Source: Trebouxia sp. TZW2008 (Eukaryota > Chlorophyta > Trebouxiophyceae > Trebouxiales > Trebouxiaceae). From it: a stretch of DNA of 64,000 nucleotides. Every line of letters starts with the position of its first letter. The stretch's first letter is position 1. The DNA lies in contig BDIU01000331.1 of NCBI GenBank assembly GCA_002118135.1, forward strand, positions 1,817 to 65,816. The letters are read 5' to 3'. The notes beneath the pieces are model-generated. The model was not told where the DNA came from, searched no databases, and saw only the letters and a program-made list of their open reading frames with translations. This document shows positions 58,936 to 64,000 of the stretch, piece after piece. The position numbers were made by a program, and so were the translations under genes.

Positions 58936-61009
58936 GTGCACATGCATGGAATGTCTGTCTGTGTGGCTGGTCGTGCCTTGTGACAATGCGAATTTGACTG
59001 CAGCACAGACAGCAAGCATCCTTAAGCTGACGTCTGCAATGGTGGAACCGGGGCGTCAGGTGCTCAGTGCTCTGCAGATCACAGCGGCGGGCGTGCTCGT
59101 TCTGAACCCCCTCACTTTCCTGCCAGCAGCCTTGTAAGTCGTCGACGCACCGCCACGTCGTAGCTCGTGGTATGTCCAGGTGCAATACAGTCTCTTGGCC
59201 TGCTGCAGGTACCTGCTCTGGCTTGTGTACCATGCGTACATTGGCGATCGAAAAGATGCGGCGGATGCAAGGTATTGCGAGGCTGCGCAGTAGCTCTGAA
59301 GATATTGCATGCAGCAGCCTGTCTTGCTGTCTGAGTCAGCCTTGAGTCTTGTTGCAGCAGCTTGTCAAGTTAACATAATTTGCAAGGTCCGATACCTTCC
59401 GCTATCCGATACTCTTGTAGCTGCTAACTTATGGATTTTGACTCTCTGTTAGGGCTCAAGAGATACAGGCTGGTCTTAAGGCCAACAACAGCCAGGATGC
59501 AAACTCACACTTGCTCTGGTATTTTGCCTTCGGTTCGAATATGGACCCAGACGTGCTGGAGAAACGAAGGCTGGTGCACCCAAGACAGTCACACCCTTGC
59601 AAAGTTGAGGGGTATGTCTTGACATTCTCCCATATTGGCTTGCCTTACGTGGAGCCAGGCTTTGGCACAATAGAGCCATTGGTATGGAATCCACTGCCTC
59701 CAACACTTGTCATCAATGCTGCCACCACTCACAGCACAGCAGCACAGGCGGGCAAGGCGACCATGTTCAGCACGCCATCACCACAAACTGCTCATCAGCT
59801 TGCAGATGCAACCAGCAAGTCACACCACGTGCACGCATACGCCAATCAGGATCCACAGTCCCCACGTGCAGCGCCTCCAAGCACTGCTTTCATTGGCAGC
59901 CCTGAGCTGCCAATCAGTTTTGGCACTGGACGCTCAGCACACAAGAGAAGTCGAACCAGTCCAGTCTCAGATGCATCCATTGACTACGAGAGCAATGAGT
60001 TTGACCTGGATGGTAGTCATCCCAAGGGCACTCATGCAAGCCCAAGAAGAAGTGCACAGCCAAATGGGCGGCAGCATGTGACAGTACATGGGGTGGTGCA
60101 TCAGATCACGCGAGCAGAAATGAGTCAGATATACAAGACTGAGGGAGGTGGCGGAGGCAACAACAGTGGTTATTTTGGGCAGCTGCTGCCATGCAAGCTG
60201 TATAATGGTCAAGTCGTTCACGCTTTGGGGCTCCTCTCCCACCCCAGCTCCATGCATCGTCAGGTGAGCCTTCCATGCCATCGAAGCTTGCTGCCAACTT
60301 GCTGCTGAGACAGGTGTGCAGTTTGAGACTCAGAGGTCACTTGGGCATGAGAGTATCTGTGACACCATTCACACCTGAGCTGGTGCAAATGCCGCACAAT
60401 TTTGCACAAAAGAATGGACTCTGCAGTTGCTGCTGATGCTGCTGCATCTGTATTGTACTGTAGACTGAGCTGCAGCTGCGCTGTAACTTACCGACCACGA
60501 GTGCTGAGCATCAAACAACAACTGATGTGCAGATTGCACGCTTGTGTGCGCAAAATCTGCATAGCTGTCGCCCTGAGGTCTTTCTTATGACTCGCATCAC
60601 GTCTGACACTGTTTGCTGTCAGCTGTCTGCCTAGTGCGGGCGTCCGACCATGAGTGTCATCTATGGCAACCTCTGCATGCAGGCTGTCCCAGCTTTGCCT
60701 TCGCAAAGATATCTCCAGATCTTGCAGAAAGGAGCAAAGCACAATGGTTTGGCTGAAGAATATCAGATATACTTGCAAGCATTGCAGCATTATGAACCCA
60801 GCACAAGAGGTCAGCAGCTTGGTGGTTTCATCATAAGAAATACTTTTGGCAGACCACTGAAGTTTTTGATGATCAGGTTCCTTCCAAAGGTGAAGAATGA
60901 CTTCTTGTTGTGGCTGATACATCAGCTGTTTGCAACAATAATGAGACTTTCATGGTTTTGCCATGACCATCTTTTGGATGCGGTCTTGGGGAGTGGCCGC
61001 CATAACTGA
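58934..61009 (+). CDS. Membrane-anchored gamma-glutamylcyclotransferase-like protein
   Basis: Exons 58934-59133, 59209-59271, 59453-60263 and 60683-61009 join in phase to 466 residues. A hydrophobic segment near residues 50-75 (VLVLNPLTFLPAALYLLWLV) should span a membrane. The family signature follows: LLWYFAFGSNMDPDVLEKRR, then HPCKVEGYVLTFSHIG. A low-complexity insert of about 100 residues precedes VHGVVHQITRAEMSQIYKTEGGG, and the last exon has PSQRYLQILQKGAKHNGL. Family members open gamma-glutamyl peptides to 5-oxoproline in glutathione turnover; the catalytic Glu could be the one in KTEGGG (inference). Later ATGs at 58946 and 59039 are also possible starts. Confidence 0.75.
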
Positions 61010-61169
61010 TCATTAGGTATCGGTACAAGGTGTCGACAGACTGAAGATTCCTGTGCCACAACGAATGCAGTGACGCTGATGCCAGATGTAGAGTGTGACA
61101 AGAATAAACTGTTGAAAGGTTTTTAGAGGTCTTGTGACGCCTTGCGGCTAAGCGTACAGTATTAGGCAG

Positions 61170-61174
61170 TGTAA
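61170..61174 (+). terminator. TGTAA poly(A) signal
   Basis: TGTAA lies about 160 bp after the stop of the cyclotransferase-like gene. An AATAAA-like sequence occurs earlier, near 61103. Confidence 0.45.
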
Positions 61175-61185
61175 CACTCCAAACG

Positions 61186-61235
61186 CATGCTAGACAGGCT
61201 CAGCAGGCTCAACTAGGTACGTACTGCCAGGCTGG
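61186..61235. repeat. Dispersed repeat, copy B
   Basis: This matches copy A near 37778 over about 45 bp (ATGCTAGACAGGCTCAGCAG, then CTAGG and ACGTACTG). A weaker shared block (TGCCTACTAA) follows both copies, at 61252 and 38050. Confidence 0.5.
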
Positions 61236-61690
61236 AGCACAGTTCGGTCCAATGCCTACTAAAACCTAAATCGTCCGTACTGGAGGGAGGAAAGATCTTT
61301 GTACACATTTGTCTGCCAAGTCGGTTTTTGGGTTGACCCCTGGCCTGTCAAAGTTTGTACCTTGAGCTGATTATTGCTCACACATACATTGCAAAGGCAG
61401 TCTGTCCTGTACAGTGTACATGTGACATGCATGGCAGTGCAGTACAGAGTATGTTTTGCGGTGTAGTGACAGGATGGAGTTCATTCTGTTGCGTTGACGC
61501 TTTGTTAGATCAGCAGTCACGCATAGCGCAGCCCGGAGAAATGCGATCTCAATTGCTTTTGAGCTGACTTCTGAGTATTTACGAATCTAAAATGCGTAAT
61601 TACGAGCCAGGTCAGCTTCGTAGTTGCCTTGCGCAGGTGCATCTGCTGTAGCACCCGTGTCTTGTTCAAGCTCGATAGCACTTTTGCAAC

Positions 61691-61973
61691 ATGGCTGGCG
61701 ACGAAGAGCCACCGGATCCCAAGGAAGGCAGATTTGCAAAGATCTCGCAGCATTGGAAAGAGTTTGCTGAAGCAACGCCTGAGGAACACAAAAAGTGACT
61801 AAAGTCTTCCTTTGCCAAGGTGCGCTTAGGTCTGCCAGGCTGTTGTCTGCAGCGGTCGAAAAGGTCTGAGTGCAAACGTTGCTGTGCAGTTTTTTGGCAA
61901 AGCAGCTCCGAAGCCCGTGGCTAAGCCAAGCGTGCACAGCGTCATGAGATGCAAAGTTGTGACATCAGACTAG
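61691..61973 (+). CDS. Possible small two-exon gene, unknown function
   Basis: ATG at 61691 opens MAGDEEPPDPKEGRFAKISQ. If a 58-bp intron (GTGACT to TCTGCAG, 61795-61852) is removed, the frame continues through VQFFGKAAPKPVAKPSVHSV to a stop at 61971, giving 74 residues. Local CpG density fits a gene start. No family is recognised. A 116-codon frame on the other strand competes with this reading, but it has no supporting motifs. Confidence 0.4.
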
Positions 61974-62706
61974 GTCAGGGCTATATAAAGATCAAGTTCA
62001 GTCAAGAAAACCTCTGCCTATGACAGCTGTGACGCAAACAGGGACCCTGGGGTAGCAGCTTGAGCAGCAGAGCCATTTTGCTTGACAACGCACTTGATCT
62101 TACAGCAGCAAACACACGTCTTTTTGTTTGTTCCAGCATAGACGATTCATGCTTCCCCCTCCCTGATTTACTTTGTTAAACTCTTGTGTTGTTTGCCACC
62201 TTTTGGTGTTGCATATTCCGCTGCAGTAGTTTTGGTGCTCTGCTGTTTCACATATACAGATGGCCTGTCTCACATGAGACTGCACATCTGTATAGGCTGG
62301 AGCGGTATGCCTACTGTGCAGGTTACAGGCTTTAATGCATCGCAAAGCATAGGTCTTCAGTGTTGGTTTGATCAACGCATGCTAAAGCAGCACGTCCAGC
62401 TTCAGTTCTGTTTGCAGTGAGGTTGTTTGGGGCAAGCAATCTTGCCCTCAGCAATTGCTTGGCCAAATACTTTGCAAACACACTGCTCCAGACGTTCGCC
62501 AATGGCCATGTACAGAACTTGTGAACTTTGCCCATTTGTCGTAATTGTTGCTGAGGCAGAAACGAAACAACAACAGTTCTGCCAGGATTACTACGCGACA
62601 CATCAATCACTTATAACAGCTATTTGGGAGTCTACATCTAGCAAGCTGCATGTGCTGTACAGGGTATTCATCCTGCAGGATAGTTGTATTGGCTACTCTA
62701 TCAACT
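61974..62706. other. Intergenic region before the Pol I gene end
   Basis: No exon is convincing. TTACA at 62323 and 62100 (TGTAA on the minus strand) may end the Pol I transcript. A short palindrome occurs at 62253-62293 (TATACAGATG with CATCTGTATA). Confidence 0.4.
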
Positions 62707-63400
62707 TCACTGTTGCACAGAAAGTGTACACTTGATGTTCATTGCAGCAAGCTCTGTGCTGAGAAAGCGGAAAACATATGGCAAGGCAACCTTCTCCAGG
62801 TATTTGCCAGTTTCACAGACACGGCACATGACCTGTGTGCTCCTATCTGCACCTGCAGTTAGCACAACAAAGAGTTTCAATGACCAACACTGCTGCAGAA
62901 CATGCAGTACTTGCTCATCAGCTGCAAAACTGCATGGAAGATATGCAAGCAGTGTAGTGCTCATCAATTGCATTCTGCAGTTGCCACAGCCACAGCTCAG
63001 CAATCACTGGCCGCTAAGCACACCCACGCTACATGTAACGCCCTCTGGGTCCTAATCTCTTTGTATCGATTCAATGCTTGTCTCTGTTTTCTCAGTTTGT
63101 ATCTCTCTCTACTTTGCATTCATCCAGAAAAGGAAGGAGCTCACCTGAAGCGATTCTGGACCCGGCTATAGCTATTGTTGTGCGAATGTGCTGGTGGGTG
63201 GACAGCAAGGATCCGCAGGCAGAACACACTTCCATGACGGTGTAATCGCTGCAGGTGTGCAGGCGGTCATGCAGAAGGTAGGCTGCCCCGTGTGCCAGCA
63301 ATGAGTCACGCTCCATTTCTCCAAAACGAATGCCGCCCCCAAACTTGCGCCCCTTGATGGGTTGACGAGTCACTGGGTTGACTGGACCTGTAGATCTCAC
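62707..63400 (-). CDS. RPA2: RNA polymerase I second-largest subunit, C-terminal part
   Basis: Two minus-strand exons, 63145-63400 and 62707-62852, join in phase. The first reads [20 protein letters not shown], then [20 protein letters not shown] and CSACGSLLS. The second reads [20 protein letters not shown] and ends [26 protein letters not shown] is universal in the beta-like subunits of nuclear RNA polymerases. The [15 protein letters not shown] stretch and the AMNIK ending favour Pol I over Pol II and III. The two CxxC pairs form the C-terminal zinc site. Pol I makes the large rRNA precursor in the nucleolus. The rest of the gene lies beyond the right edge. Confidence 0.85.
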
Positions 63401-64000
63401 CTGAACATTGATATAGTGTCATGGTCACTGCCAAATCACGCAAAATCTGTGTCTATGCAGCAACATGTGTTGTGTGACAAGGTCAAGCAGTCGCTGGGTT
63501 GCTAGAACATGTTAGATCTCTGATGAAGCCATAATGAAATAGCGTCAGAGATGCCCAACATTTTTGACAGACGATGTCAGTGCAGCAATATGTATAAGCT
63601 ACATCTTTAACGACCTGAAAGCAGATTTTCAATGTTTTTTCCAAGGTCAAAGAGCAAGCTCTCTGTTGGGACTTGCATTGCTGTCAATGCAGCAAGTCCT
63701 ATTAGCACAGCAAATCGAATTTGATGAATGACATCACCACGGTCATGACAGCAGCTGCCCGAGGCATATTGACAAAACTGACACTGGTGCATTCAGCTTT
63801 ATCACAATGCCAAAGGGAGCCAGCTGAAGACTGAGTGACAGTCACTACCAAACTGGCTTTGGCGTGTCCATGCATCACAATGCCATGCAACTTGGGCCAC
63901 ACAAACCTAGCTCCTGTGCTACATTGCATGACACATGACTGTTGTTATTAACGGCATTGATGCAGCATGTCTGTAACCTGGATCCCGCAGTAAGGGTACA
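63401..64000 (-). other. Intron or unread upstream part of the Pol I gene
   Basis: The expected preceding exon (conserved YYQRL..MV type) was not found here, so this is probably an intron that continues past the window. Only short unsupported frames are visible. Confidence 0.4.

Noticed and set aside
59525..59545. tRNA-like GGTTCGAAT box
   Set aside because: It lies inside the conserved FAFGSNM coding motif and has no cloverleaf partner.
61587..61937. 116-codon minus-strand frame
   Set aside because: It has no motif support. The plus-strand two-exon reading has a better start and intron.
62253..62293. Palindrome as a possible terminator hairpin
   Set aside because: Hairpin terminators are bacterial. 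Here it is a short AT-rich palindrome without further context.

Overview
The window is nuclear DNA from an intron-rich eukaryote, most likely a green alga (Chlorophyta, probably a trebouxiophyte). The evidence is many GT-AG introns with TGCAG acceptors, TGTAA-type polyadenylation signals, Pro/Ala-rich wall-type protein segments, a plastid-type SET methyltransferase, and plant-like GON4L and NUGGC proteins. No operon, CRISPR array or tRNA was found. Gene models below come from reading frames and splice phases by eye. Exon ends given as exact numbers were phase-checked; those marked 'about' were not.

Layout. (1) 1-15.9 kb, plus strand: a giant receptor-like kinase gene, open at the left edge, encoding a Pro-rich ectodomain, one membrane span, a disordered linker of more than 1,000 residues, an atypical kinase and an unrecognised C-terminal domain. 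(2) 17.1-21.4 kb, minus: a Rubisco-LSMT-like SET methyltransferase, convergent with gene 1. (3) 21.4-22.8 kb: CpG-rich intergenic DNA with a U6 snRNA-like core on the minus strand. (4) 22.8-23.9 kb, plus: a decayed leucine-rich-repeat gene. (5) 24.4-27.7 kb, plus: an endonuclease IV-type AP endonuclease with a long basic, SUMO-motif-rich N-terminus. (6) 28.3-45.3 kb, minus: a very long gene for an FHA-domain plus NUGGC/SLIP-GC-like dynamin-family GTPase. (7) 45.8-57.1 kb, plus: a GON4L-like SANT/Myb chromatin protein, divergent from gene 6. (8) 57.98-58.92 kb: a 5'-truncated LINE with 12-bp target-site duplications, placed at the start codon of the next gene. (9) 58.9-61.0 kb, plus: a membrane-anchored gamma-glutamylcyclotransferase-like protein. 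(10) 61.7-62.0 kb, plus: a possible small two-exon gene. (11) 62.7-63.4 kb, minus: the 3' end of the RNA polymerase I second-largest subunit gene, continuing past the right edge.

The most striking signal runs through nearly all the large genes. Introns hold tandem arrays, with periods of roughly 95-270 bp and mostly 110-180 bp, that copy the end or the start of the neighbouring exon together with its splice site. Copies become more decayed with distance from the real exon. I found about sixteen such arrays. Some copies keep frame and both splice sites, for example three 54-nt copies in the AP endonuclease gene, and could act as cassette exons. Two introns also carry long hairpins that resemble miRNA precursors. 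CpG is scarce in gene bodies but frequent around the proposed gene starts, which suggests gene-body methylation with unmethylated promoters.

Several genes concern nuclear or genome functions (AP endonuclease, FHA-GTPase, GON4L, Pol I, U6), but nothing in the sequence shows that they are co-regulated.
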